Source: Watersipora subatra | Lineage: Eukaryota > Bryozoa > Gymnolaemata > Cheilostomatida > Watersiporidae | NCBI RefSeq assembly: GCF_963576615.1 | Contig: NC_088714.1 | Location: 42,440,072 to 42,504,071 of the forward strand | Direction: 5' to 3' | DNA: 64,000 bases | Part shown: positions 1 through 21,068 of the stretch, one piece after another | How positions within the stretch are numbered: the first letter of the stretch is position 1 | Layout of the letters: every line of letters begins with the position of its first letter | Notes under the pieces: generated by a model | What the model saw: only the letters and a program-made list of their open reading frames with translations | Databases searched by the model: none | Told to the model about the DNA's origin: nothing | Program-made: the position numbers and the translations under genes

Positions 1-309
1 ATATTACATGCAGAAACAAAAATTAATGTTTTTAAAACCAAAATATTTGCATCGTTTACTCGGATAGCTGTGTTCTGGTTGTTGCTCTCGATGGAACGAA
101 CATTTTCTGATCATCCATCGCCTTACAAGTAAAACCAATATCACAATGTTTTCTGAACTCAACTCTTCTTCTGCACTGCTGAACAAGGTGATATTAGCGT
201 CCTAACAATTTTTGGCAGAGCAATTCTTTGACGCGTTGCATTTAGCACTAATATAATGTATAAAATTTATGCTTGCTAAACGCAACCTTGACCCTAAAAC
301 TAGTATTGT

Positions 310-720
310 AAATGTAAACCATTTTTATATACATGTACCTTGAAGTATCAAGACCACGTTAAATAAGGAACTACTATTAGCTTGAGACAGTTATTAATTA
401 TTTCTATGGTACTGCTTTCAAAGTTTTAAGGAAAAAACGAGAAGCTTTAGAGTTAGACAATGAGAGCATTAGGTAATTGTTGTTGATGTAAACAATTCAT
501 TATTAATACGATTCTGCGGACACTCTTATACTGATCAATTGATATTATGGATTCGTAAAGATCAAAGATTGTCAAAGTGGCGGTCAAATAGAGCTGGAGT
601 TCAAATTAGAGAGCAGCGCTCTATTTTTTAACCCTTCTCGGTAAATAGAAGTGGCGTTCAAATAGAGGTGGCATTCAATTAGAGGTGGCATTCAATTTTT
701 ACAGTAAGTTAGGTTCAACG
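310..720 (-). repeat. dispersed repeat, copy 1 (related to 39470-40290)
   Basis: Bases 335-400 (ACCTTGAAGTATCAAGACCA and beyond) reappear in reverse complement at about 39760-39820. The motif in 620-710, alternating 'GGCGTTCAAATAGAGGTGGC', matches in reverse the tract at 39505-39545 and 40130-40280. Ends of the element are not resolved. Confidence 0.55.
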
Positions 721-985
721 TTTATGTTAAACGTCTGTTTTGAAGGTAAGAACTCTCCAAGGTACGTACTGCAAGTAGTGCATTGTAATGTTACATTTTT
801 TCGCACATCATAACCACAAAATGCACTAAAGTTATTGCAGGTAACTATAGTTACTAAGGTTAACATATTGTTTTGTTACTATTTTGTAATGATGATTTTT
901 ACCAGGTGTTTGCATTAGATAATTACTATGGGTTTCTATACCGCTCTATACGACATTTTCACCTTATGATGCCACGCTGAAACAA
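690..985 (-). repeat. dispersed repeat, copy 1 (inverted relative to 20490-20800)
   Basis: The stretch around GTAACTATAGTTACTAAGG, AATTACTATGGGTTTCTA and TACGTACTGCAAGTAGTGC is found in reverse complement and in the same order at 20490-20800. The two copies are about 300 bases long and diverged by small indels. No coding capacity is visible. Confidence 0.65.
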
Positions 986-1079
986 AGTAAAATCTTATAA
1001 TTGTATACCAAATAATTTTTCGTTGTAATCGTAGCAGAACAGACTATACTTAACCATTACTTGCTAATGATTTCACATT

Positions 1080-1345
1080 TACATACCTTTACAGTTTTAT
1101 TTTTCTTCCCAATTTATTTCAACAAAACACTTCTTTCATTACATGAAATTTAAAAGTTACCGTTGTTTGAAAACCTTAACAGTTGTTTTATTTTTTCTCT
1201 CAATTCACTTGAACTGCACAAAAGCTTTTATCTCATGATATGAAGTTTAAAAGTTAGAATGGTAAATGTTGTATATGTTAAATTAAAATAAATTCCTGTC
1301 CAAAGGCCTTTTTATTACCCGGGCAACGCCTGACATTCATCTAGT
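1080..1345 (-). repeat. CCCGGC-head dispersed repeat, head fragment
   Basis: Reverse-oriented copy: it ends with TTATTACCCGGGCAACGCC (about 1312-1330), the reverse complement of the head shared with 19602, 43131 and 61703. The tract before it (CATATCATGAGATAAAAGC in the other strand) matches the body of the family. Confidence 0.7.
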
Positions 1346-1558
1346 TATACAATAAGCACTACATAAAAAATATCTGCATGTTATGACATGGGATTTGCGA
1401 GTAGGATGGAATCAATATAGGAAATAACAATGTTAACCACCAGTAGATTATTAATTCCTGCACAGTCTACTATAAAACAGTAGTAGTAGCTCAGCCAGCG
1501 GTAGTAGTTCTACGGTGAACATAAGGAAAGAACAAGAAAGTCTTTGTCAATGATATGT

Positions 1559-1674
1559 ATGCACTGCATAGACCTATTAACTACACAGTTATATCCAATG
1601 ATATACAGCCCCCTGGGGCTGTATACCATTGGTTATACATGTATACTGTGTAGTTCAGATGTCTATGATGCACT
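1559..1674. other. long imperfect hairpin (pre-miRNA-like or foldback)
   Basis: Left arm from TGCACTGCATAGAC through ATACAGCCCC pairs with the right arm GGGGCTGTATACC through GTCTATGATGCACTG, with a very short loop near 1612-1614. The arms are about 53-60 bases with scattered mismatches and small bulges. It resembles a foldback element or a small-RNA precursor; sequence alone cannot decide. Confidence 0.5.
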
Positions 1675-2947
1675 GTCGCGAAAGTTCAGTTTTGTTACTG
1701 CCCAGACATGTGCAGCTAGTGCTCTATAAATACAGTAGCTTAGGAAGAGTCATCCCCTATCTTTTGCTTACCTAGCAGCTGTTCAGCCTTGACAAACTGT
1801 TGTTTGGCGGGAGTTCACGAAGACTACAATAAACTTCGAACCTCACGGTTGGATGGTTACAAGCGCATGCTTTCCATAGTCCAAATATCAAGGTCCTTGA
1901 CCAGAGCCGTATAGCTTCACAGAGTTCCGCAACCAGCTTTTGAATGTCTGGCCATGTAACTTGTATGCTCATCAGAGCAATCCACATTATAGAATTTTGA
2001 GAGTACAAGTAGGATAATTTTTAGTTTCACAATGGGTAAAATTCACAATTGAATGAACATGTGTTGCGATGAAGCGGCGCGTAAAAATTAAATTATTCTA
2101 TATGGTAACTGAGTTTCCAGCGCATAAATATATCATGGATGAAAAAGTCTTGGCATAAAATCCAATCCTGGCAAAGCATGTTTCACTTTAAGCGGCTCTA
2201 GCTTTGTAATAAATCTGAACATATACTTTGGATACTGTGCGTGTATTCCTGTTATTTTTATACCAATACGACACATGTATATTCATAAAATATGATTAGT
2301 TAAAGAACAGTTTTCAATTTACATTGCAAAATCGTTCCACAAAGCAAACAAAATTCTCCACCTAGGTTTGCTTCATAAAAAAATCAATTTAATAATTCTT
2401 GATTAATACTCTTTTTGAACACTGTTGGAACTAATTTTTCAGATCTAATATTTGATTCAAAGGTTTAAGAATCAAGGACTGTTTATTTGAATGATTCCTC
2501 TTACAGTACAGGTTTTATGGACTGCTTATCCTAACCTCATTCGCCTGTAAAAGCCATCTATCAGAAGTGTCTAAGATTGGCTGTAAAAGGCATGCTATCC
2601 CATTTTTTAAGAATCTATCCCCTAAATAGTCCAATAGTAGGTTTCTTGATAGTAATTTCAGTTAATAGTGCCTTCTGCTGGTGTACTATAACTACTATAG
2701 TACCATTTATAAATTTATAGCAGATTGTTTATACTTCAAACTGAAACTACACTACTGCATTTTTTGCTTGTTTTGAAATTTTGAAGTTATGTAATGCACA
2801 CGTTTCTCTAATCTTGTCGTTCTCTATTACAACTTATCACATGAGACAGCAGCAGTAACGTTATATTGTTGGCAAAACTGACCTGATTTTCAAATTCATC
2901 ACGAAGAGAAGACCACTCCAAACAACCAAAGAGAATATTTGAACACA

Positions 2948-2953
2948 TTTTAT
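2948..2953 (-). terminator. likely UAP56 poly(A) signal
   Basis: AATAAA on the minus strand about 107 bases after the UAP56 stop codon (3060-3062). It is the first canonical hexamer downstream, so the 3' UTR is probably about 130 bases. Confidence 0.5.
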
Positions 2954-3059
2954 TTTCAATAGAGCTATGTACAAATTATGTTCAGGTAATAGTGGTGGCT
3001 CAGTCATCAATTCAAACTTGTCCATCAACGTACAAACGTGCAGACCACTGGAGAATCCA

Positions 3060-14321
<11,262 letters not shown>

Positions 14322-14780
14322 TATTAGGACTTGTATTGCAACTACAAAATACGTATTCTACTAATAATCCTAATCTATGTGACAGGTCATATCATTTCCA
14401 GTACAACTGAGATCGGATCACAAACTATATAAATAACAGCTCTATGTAATAGAGAAACTTCTCAGCTTTTCAAAATGAAATTGAAGCAATTTAACCAGAG
14501 ATACGGCTTTTTATCAAAGGTGGTGTTGGTCAAAAGGGTCGACACAACAAACTGAGAAGTTTGTCTTCAAGGGTGATTGATTGGATATAGAAAAGTAGTA
14601 TTTGTTGACATAGAGGAAGGTCATAGCAACCGCACGCTACAAACATTGCATTTTCATGAATGTTGGGAATGACAGTCTTTACAAAAGTCTAAGCCACATA
14701 GACAACTTTCACTTTGGTAGCTCACTGTGCGCTATATGAAAGGCCGCATTTATATTGAAAATAATACGACCCGTCACCTA

Positions 14781-15407
14781 CCCTACAGGATGAAATTATT
14801 CGCGGAGTTGAATTTTGCAAAAATTGTTTTTTCATGTATATTCGCAAACTAAATTATTTGTGGATGAACACATTCGCGAATAAATTAATCAGTGAAAGCA
14901 GCTAGCAATATATTAAAATCTTTGCATGCATATACGTGTTTAGGTTTCTATTTAGCTGAGTAATTTATATCGATCATGCTAAACTAGAAATTTTTGGCTG
15001 CATCCGGAGGTTTTCATGAATGTTCATCGATTTGGAGGCCTTTGGTAAACCAACAAATTGTGGTAAGTTATGAGTTTTTTCAACGTAAGAACTGCAGGAG
15101 AGATGTTTTATATGATGATGCCTTGTCTAATTCCGATTAACTTGTGACAACTTAGGATAATTTTGTAAAGAAGTGTGATGCATTGGCAATGGGCTAACTC
15201 AAAGCCCCGGCGATGATTATAAAAGAGTTTGGAACTCAGCTACGTTTACTAACTCTGCCTAGCGGCTAGTTTTTAATTTGAGGTAGTAGTCATTCTCCCG
15301 TGTGTTAAAAATAAAACTAATTATTCGCGGATTTTAATAATTCGCAGAATTTACTGTACGCGAACTCGCGAATTATTAAATCCATCGAATAGTTTTATCC
15401 TGTAAGG
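14781..15407. mobile_element. TA-flanked MITE (CCCTACAGG ends)
   Basis: Left end CCCTACAGGATGAAATTATT and right end ATAGTTTTATCCTGTAAGG, flanked by TA at 14779-14780 and 15408-15409. Internal motifs ATTCGCGGA and TTCGCGAA recur. No coding capacity. Its ends are related to those of the element at 50206-50610, suggesting one Tc1/mariner-type family. Confidence 0.75.
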
Positions 15408-15819
15408 TATATATATAAATCTCAGTGTTTGTCTTTTTGTTTTCAACCCTGTGCCCAGTTATGGCGATCAAAATCTAACATTTATAAATCTGTATTGCAC
15501 TAGATTTGATCTCAAAACCTCCTGAACTAGAGGCAGCTAGTTTAACCATTAAAATAGGAGTCCAACTAATAATAATAGCCAAGATCGGTTAAAAGGCTCA
15601 ACAAGATTCATTACATCGGTTAAAATGGATCAGGCTTGAGGTTAATACCTAGCACTGTTGATCATTACACGGAACGAAACGATTATTTAGCCATTTGCAA
15701 ACACGGCAATTATTTTAGTAAAGAATACTAACTAGCTTAGAATACTAACTAGCTTACGAGACAAGTTAATGAAATTCAGTGAATAATTATTTTCGAAATT
15801 CCAGTTATTCTAGCATTTG

Positions 15820-15820
15820 T

Positions 15821-15862
<42 letters not shown>

Positions 15863-16990
15863 CAGTGTTTGTCTGTATTCAGCCCGTCTGTCCATGTGTC
15901 CAGCTATAATGATAGTTTTAGGAACGAAAAACCCACTTTGCACTGGATTGGAACTTGGAATCTCCAATTCTGCAGACAGGTATTTATCCAATACACATAC
16001 ACTGTCCAACTGGATATACAGTCAAACATGAATAACTCGGCCTCAGATAGCTCGAACAGTTTTGTTTGGTCCGTTCCCATGCAATGATAAATTGCTTTAG
16101 ATAACTCGACTTCAACTTCGCGAACTTGAGCAATTTTTTGCCCAACGGCTACCAAGACGGTTGTTATCGCTTTAGAAACTCACTTTATTCTAAGCCATAA
16201 AGATAACCCTCAACTTTTAGTAGTTCGTACGCTTCGTTATTACCATCCTCAGCAAAATATTTTCGTCAACAACTTTTCTAAAGGTTTGGTGAAATTTGAT
16301 TTTTACAAAACATCCGCTAAGCGATATTCCTACAAAGGCGAGGAAAAGCGAGGTAACCTTCGCATTAACTTCAAGAAAAATCAGCAAAATTGATCTTGGT
16401 TAAAACGCTCAAAAGAAAAAGATATCTTTTCTTCTGAACATTTCAACAGCGATCAGGTTTTGCCAATTTTAATCTGAAAACGTCCTGGCAGTCACATCAC
16501 ATAAAACAACAAACAAATCTCAAGGGATAGAAAAATATCTATATTTTCTGATAAAAAATTTTTAAACTTTACATTAGAAGCATTTAATTTGAAACAAGCC
16601 ATTCATGCTTTTGATTTATATTATAGTTTGTATATGTACATGTATCTACTAATAAATACATGGACTTATGACAGTGCTCTGATAACTTGAACGGTCTGAT
16701 AACTCGAACACATTCACTCGGTCCCGTAAAGTTTGAGTTATCCATGTTTGACTGTACTATGGAATCAATTATGTACATACTTATTACATTTGCAGATCTT
16801 TCATGGTTTCACGCTTAACACTGCAATCTAGCATTATGCGTGAAACCGCACCAAAAGAAAAATGTGCCTATATGTGAAGTTTAGAAGTTGGAATTATAAA
16901 TGTTGTATAGAAATAAATTTTCTGTGCAAAAAACCATTTTATTACCCATGCAACGCCATGCATTCATCTAATACATTCTAATATTGAATA
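15820..16990 (-). repeat. CCCGGC-head dispersed repeat, reverse copy split by a transposon
   Basis: Reading on the plus strand: a (TA)n tract (15824-15858), then AAATCAGTGTTTGTCTGTAT, a segment with CTGCAGACAGG, an interruption by the 736 bp pogo-like element at 16019-16754, then body sequence and TTATTACCCATGCAACGCCA (about 16940-16960), the reverse complement of the family head. A shorter tail fragment of the same family lies at about 15410-15530. Confidence 0.65.
16019..16754. mobile_element. pogo/Tc1-mariner-like non-autonomous element, intact TA duplication
   Basis: Starts CAGTCAAACATGAATAACTC, ends GAGTTATCCATGTTTGACTG, and is flanked by TA at 16017-16018 and 16755-16756. Subterminal GATAACTCGAAC motifs and the interior resemble the larger element at 10635-11756. 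No transposase frame. Confidence 0.85.
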
Positions 16991-17398
16991 GGTAAAAATG
17001 TCCAATTGCTCACTCGTCATTTCAAGTCACACACCTACTCAATTTTAACATGACAACATCCAAACAATGACAACTAGCATGTTAGAGCACCAAAATTGGT
17101 TTACATGTTCAACTGCTTCAAAACCGCATTCAACCCGAAAATCAAAGCAGTACTTATAAGTATGAGTTGTATGATTTGACAAAAATTGGCCTCAAAGCAA
17201 AACAAAAGTACATGACTCCTTTAATTACTGCCAGATTTTAGTACTGGTGAAAACTAACAGTTTTCACAAATATGCAATATCTGTTGAAAGCCCTTCACAC
17301 TCCAAATTCGGCTGGAAAAATATTGCAGTCACAGAAACTTTGCCATGTTTAAAAATTTGCGGTATGTCCCACTCAAATTATTCACTATAAATCATCAA

Positions 17399-17540
17399 TG
17401 GGTGACAGCAATTATAAGTTTTCTAAGAAATATGCCTAATAGAGAAAGAACAACTGGAGAAATCATTAAAGGGTGACAGCAATTATGTTTTCTAAAGAAT
17501 ATGCCTAATAAAGAAAGAACAACCAATACACAAAGCGTAG
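17399..17540. repeat. two-copy direct repeat of about 70 bp
   Basis: GGGTGACAGCAATTAT followed by TTTTCTAA, ATATGCCTAATA and GAAAGAACAAC occurs at 17399 and again at 17470, with small differences. Confidence 0.85.
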
Positions 17541-18187
17541 AATGAATAAATACTACGATAAATAATATAGAGCATTTAGCTGTCAATCTCAAAAAATCAG
17601 TTTCACGCATATATAGATCTGTTCTCATCAGTCATAATTTGATATATATGTATATCAGTATATGTAAGCTATATATTGTTTTATCACATCTGTTAGTACA
17701 AGTGGGTGGTTATGTCTACACGAGCACAGGTCCTCTACCAAAACCTGAGAGTTTGAGCACTCGTCTAAAGATCTTAGCCATTCCCAATCGTACGCTTTTG
17801 TACAAGTGACTTGTGTTGCGCGTTGCCGGTATTCGGGCAAGCCATATTTAATGCGCCTGTGTTATCGCGCCTAATGCTCCTTTGACTACTGGAATTGCAG
17901 CTTTTCTTATTTGTTAGCACTTTTCAATCACATATATATAATTGATGTAATCACATCAACCAAATATTTGTGCAGAAACAGTTCATTTCGTAAGCCTACA
18001 ATTCCACGTCTGTATTTGAAGATACGGATGCGATACTTCAAAGATTGTCCTATTGGGTTATCTGCTGTTCTACACTATGTGAAGTTCAAGAGATAAATCA
18101 GTCAGTACAGCCACTTTTAACACAATAGGTTTTTATCTGTAAACCAACTGACGCAAACACACCAAGATGATAGTAAGACAAACTTAC

Positions 18188-18250
18188 CTAAACTAATTCC
18201 CGTAACACAAGGATTGAATGGAGTAAAAAAAAGACAAGATGGCCGCAGAC
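18188..18250 (-). promoter_or_regulatory. candidate UAP56 promoter and non-coding first exon with YY1-like site
   Basis: On the minus strand the sequence GCGGCCATCTTG (18246-18235) matches the YY1 consensus. It is followed directly by CTTTTTTTTAC, a pyrimidine-rich initiator like a 5' TOP start, and then by a donor TTAG|GTAAGTTT with the last exon base at 18188. Spliced to the acceptor at 14342, this would make a 5' UTR exon for UAP56. On the plus strand the same YY1 core overlaps an ATG (18239) in good context that opens only 17 codons before TAA, so the site may be bidirectional. Everything except the motifs is inference. Confidence 0.4.
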
Positions 18251-18311
18251 CCCGCTAATCTCTGGGATGATGCGCCAAATCAACAAGTTTAAATTTCTAC
18301 GCGCAAGTTAC

Positions 18312-18498
18312 CTGGTTGGCAGTAGAAGACAACTCCGATATGATGCGAGACGTCACGCTGCAGCTTTGCTCCTAGCTGCAGAAAGGAATTTTGCAAAGGC
18401 GAGCAATTGGTCAGAATGAGGTCTCCCAACTTTCCCATAGAAGCAAGATATTGTTTACAAAATTGTCTGAAGCAAAAAAATTCTTCATTTTGCTCCAC
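18312..18498 (-). other. possible exon of unknown identity
   Basis: A minus-strand open frame ends at a plausible donor (CAACCAG|GTAACT, intron from about 18311). The translated stretch, about 60 residues including MGKLGDLILTNCSPLQNSF, is of normal protein-like composition, unlike most open frames nearby. I do not recognise it. It lies just upstream of the candidate UAP56 promoter, so it may be a chance frame or part of an upstream transcript. Confidence 0.2.
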
Positions 18499-18499
18499 T

Positions 18500-19600
18500 C
18501 TGTAATATATAGCTTAGATAAATATAGTCGCAGTGCTTTGAGGTATGTTATTGTTACACTGTAATGATCACTATTGTGAATGATTTTCGGGTATAGTGTT
18601 ACTGTTACAGTATTTTTATGTAAATATATTACGACTGTTACAGCCATTTCAAGTACATATTTAGTGCGGCTGTTGCAGCATTTTTAAGTATTTTTCGGCT
18701 GCAATGCAGGTCTGGTGTGAGTGTTACAGCGTTTCCTGAAGAAAGGTTTTTGCACAATCTTCATTAGCCACAATAGTACATTCAATGTCAATCTTCATGT
18801 AATTTAAAAACTCTCTGGTAAGTTTTCAAACATTAGCTTTCAGTCTTGTAGACCATACTGAACCCCATCAGTTTCATATGCGCTTTCACCAAACTTTTCA
18901 TTATTGACGAAATGAATATGTTTTTTTCCTATTTAAGTCATCAGTATATGTTTTACTGGTGCACAAAATGAACTGTACATTAAACTCACTGTGTTTAAAG
19001 AACAAGACCAATACAATGCATGAACTCACAATAAATTACATATTGTTTCATAAAAACACGACCTTGCAAGTCAGCGTGACTTCTGCCGTTGCCTTTGAAA
19101 AACCGATTATGAGTCTTGACCTTCGCCGAACTCTGAGACTGACTCGTCAAACCCCTAGAGTTCGATCAAACTCAGGTTAACAACCACTCATTCTGAAAAC
19201 TGCTGCTTTTCAGCCAATCATGATTGCTATATTTATGGCCAATTTACAATACACATTTCTAAACAACTTAGAGATGTTCGATATGCTGATTGGTTAAGAC
19301 AGTAATATTTCAATATGTTACCTAGTGTCATCTATGAAACAGTGAAATAAGAGTTAACTCCATTTTGGGGTCAATAATAGAAATAGAGAAAACAAGAATT
19401 ACTATCACCAGCCATATTCTATTGCTGTTTATCAAACTAATTAAATTACATAAATTAACACGACCATGAGTGTAAAAGGAACAGTATATAATTCTAGCAG
19501 CAAAAGCATTGAGCAGTCTCAACAGATCTTGCTGCTATGAAAGCTACTAAGTTTAGTTACTTGACAAATAATATACCAACAATAATAAATATTAATAACT
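18500..19600. other. no gene recognised
   Basis: AT-rich sequence between the candidate promoter and the next repeat copy. Around 18580-18740 a 'TGTTACAG' motif recurs several times at irregular spacing. I see no exon I can support. Confidence 0.4.
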
Positions 19601-19601
19601 A

Positions 19602-19990
19602 GCTGTGCTACCCGGTGTTGCTCGGGTAATAAAAAAGTCTGGATAGAAAATTGATTTGTATTTAATATAAAACAACATTTGCCATTCTAACTTTCAAACT
19701 ACATATCATGAGAGAAGTGTTTTGTGTAGTTGAAATAAATTAAGAGAAAAATGAAAACATCTGTAAATGTTTTAAAGCTTTGTCAAACAACTGTAACTTT
19801 CAAGCTGTTAGCCTGGCACATTGCCAATGGAAAATTGCAGTCAGCTGCTAGGCTTGCAAATGACGGTACTCCATGACATTGCGTCAGCATTGTTGTCCAG
19901 CTGCAGTTATTCTAATAATAGCTATAGCCGGAATGCAGACAGACATACGACATACACACGGACATACTTTGAAAAATATATATATAGATA
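19602..19990 (+). repeat. CCCGGC-head dispersed repeat, near full-length copy
   Basis: Begins CTAGCTGTGCTACCCGGTGT, runs through body motifs CATTCTAACTTTCAAACTAC and GAAATAAATTAAGAGAAAAA, and ends with GACATACGACATACACACGG, an ACTTTGAAAAATATATATATAG tail segment and a short TA run. The middle (about 19731-19910) is about 95% identical to 21560-21722. Confidence 0.75.
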
Positions 19991-20489
19991 GAAGATAGCA
20001 AGAATACCAATAATTGCATCAGAATAATGATACATCAAGAGACTGATATAAAAAACCATAGATATAATAAACCATAGATATAATAAGATTAATTATATCT
20101 ACGGAAGGAACTGAGTACATGTACTTCTGTAAACGAATGGGATGGAAGGCATTCTTCTTGTGCATAATTGCATTGCTTGCTGATTTCAATTCTACCTACG
20201 GTATCAGTGGAGCTTTCAGGTATTTTAACAACTATGGTTTTATTCCCATCTATATATAAGATACTTTTAATGCATATATTTTTTTATATACATGTATATA
20301 TAAAAAATATGCATATACATATATGTACCTATATATTTTTTATATGTTTATATAAAAATTTATATGAAAAATTTGATATGTACATCAAAATATAAATATA
20401 CTGGTATATGTACATACATATAAAAAGAAATTTATATATTTATTTTTTTGTTGCTTGCTGTTAGATATTATAAATACAATGGACCGTCA

Positions 20490-20800
20490 CCATACGACGT
20501 TAATTCGTTCTGGTATTAGCATCGTAAGACAAAAATGTCATATAGAAGGGTACAGAAACCCATAGTAATTATCTAATGCAGACACTTTTTGGTAAAAAAC
20601 ATGAGAATTTTAAATACATACTGTACATGTTAAAAATTTATAACAAAGTATTATGTTAACCCTAGTAACTATAGTTACCTACAGCAACTTTAGTGTATTT
20701 AGTGGTTATGATCTGCAATCAAATGTAACATTACTATGTACAGTACGTACTATAAGGGGCTATTACCTTCAAGACAGAAGTATAACATAGTATAACATAA
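20490..20800 (+). repeat. dispersed repeat, copy 2 (inverted relative to 690-985)
   Basis: Shares AGAAACCCATAGTAATTATC, CTAGTAACTATAGTTACC and ACAGTACGTACT in order with the reverse complement of 690-985. Ends unresolved. Confidence 0.65.
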
Positions 20801-20861
20801 CATGTTATGGAAATGGAAGTTATGACATACACGTAATCTCTGGCTAACAGTCATATTACTC

Positions 20862-20942
20862 CTTTTATACATTATCATAGTTCTATAATATACATTATCA
20901 TAGCTCTATAATATACATTATCATAGTTCTATAATATAAGCT
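20862..20942. repeat. 23 bp tandem repeat, three copies
   Basis: TACATTATCATAGTTCTATA-type units repeat three times in a row. Confidence 0.85.
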
Positions 20943-21068
20943 GACTGCATCTAATCATTACACAAACACGTGTTCATTCTCATAGCTTGTTGGCATTTCT
21001 GACTAGACTAAAAGTTACACAAACTACCATTGATTCTAGCAAAGGTAAAACATTTTATAGTGCTGGAG

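Larger units (their letters stand above)
1..2900. other. no gene recognised; dispersed repeat copies
   Basis: This is the region beyond the UAP56 3' end. It holds three transposon-like segments: one at about 310-720, one at about 690-985, and a head fragment of the CCCGGC family at about 1080-1345. A long imperfect hairpin lies at 1559-1674. A 78-codon minus-strand frame at 1772-2008 has no recognisable similarity. The rest is AT-rich without visible structure. Confidence 0.5.

Noticed and set aside
1772..2008. 78-codon minus-strand frame (contains WPDIQKLVAELCEAIRLW)
   Set aside because: Composition is protein-like and a GTAAGC follows, but the stop precedes the donor and I recognise no homology. 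Kept as unassigned.
18239..18292. First exon of a plus-strand gene starting MAADPANLWDDAPNQQ
   Set aside because: The start context is good, but the frame ends at TAA after 17 codons and no GT donor keeps it in frame; it may be a YY1 site by coincidence containing ATG.
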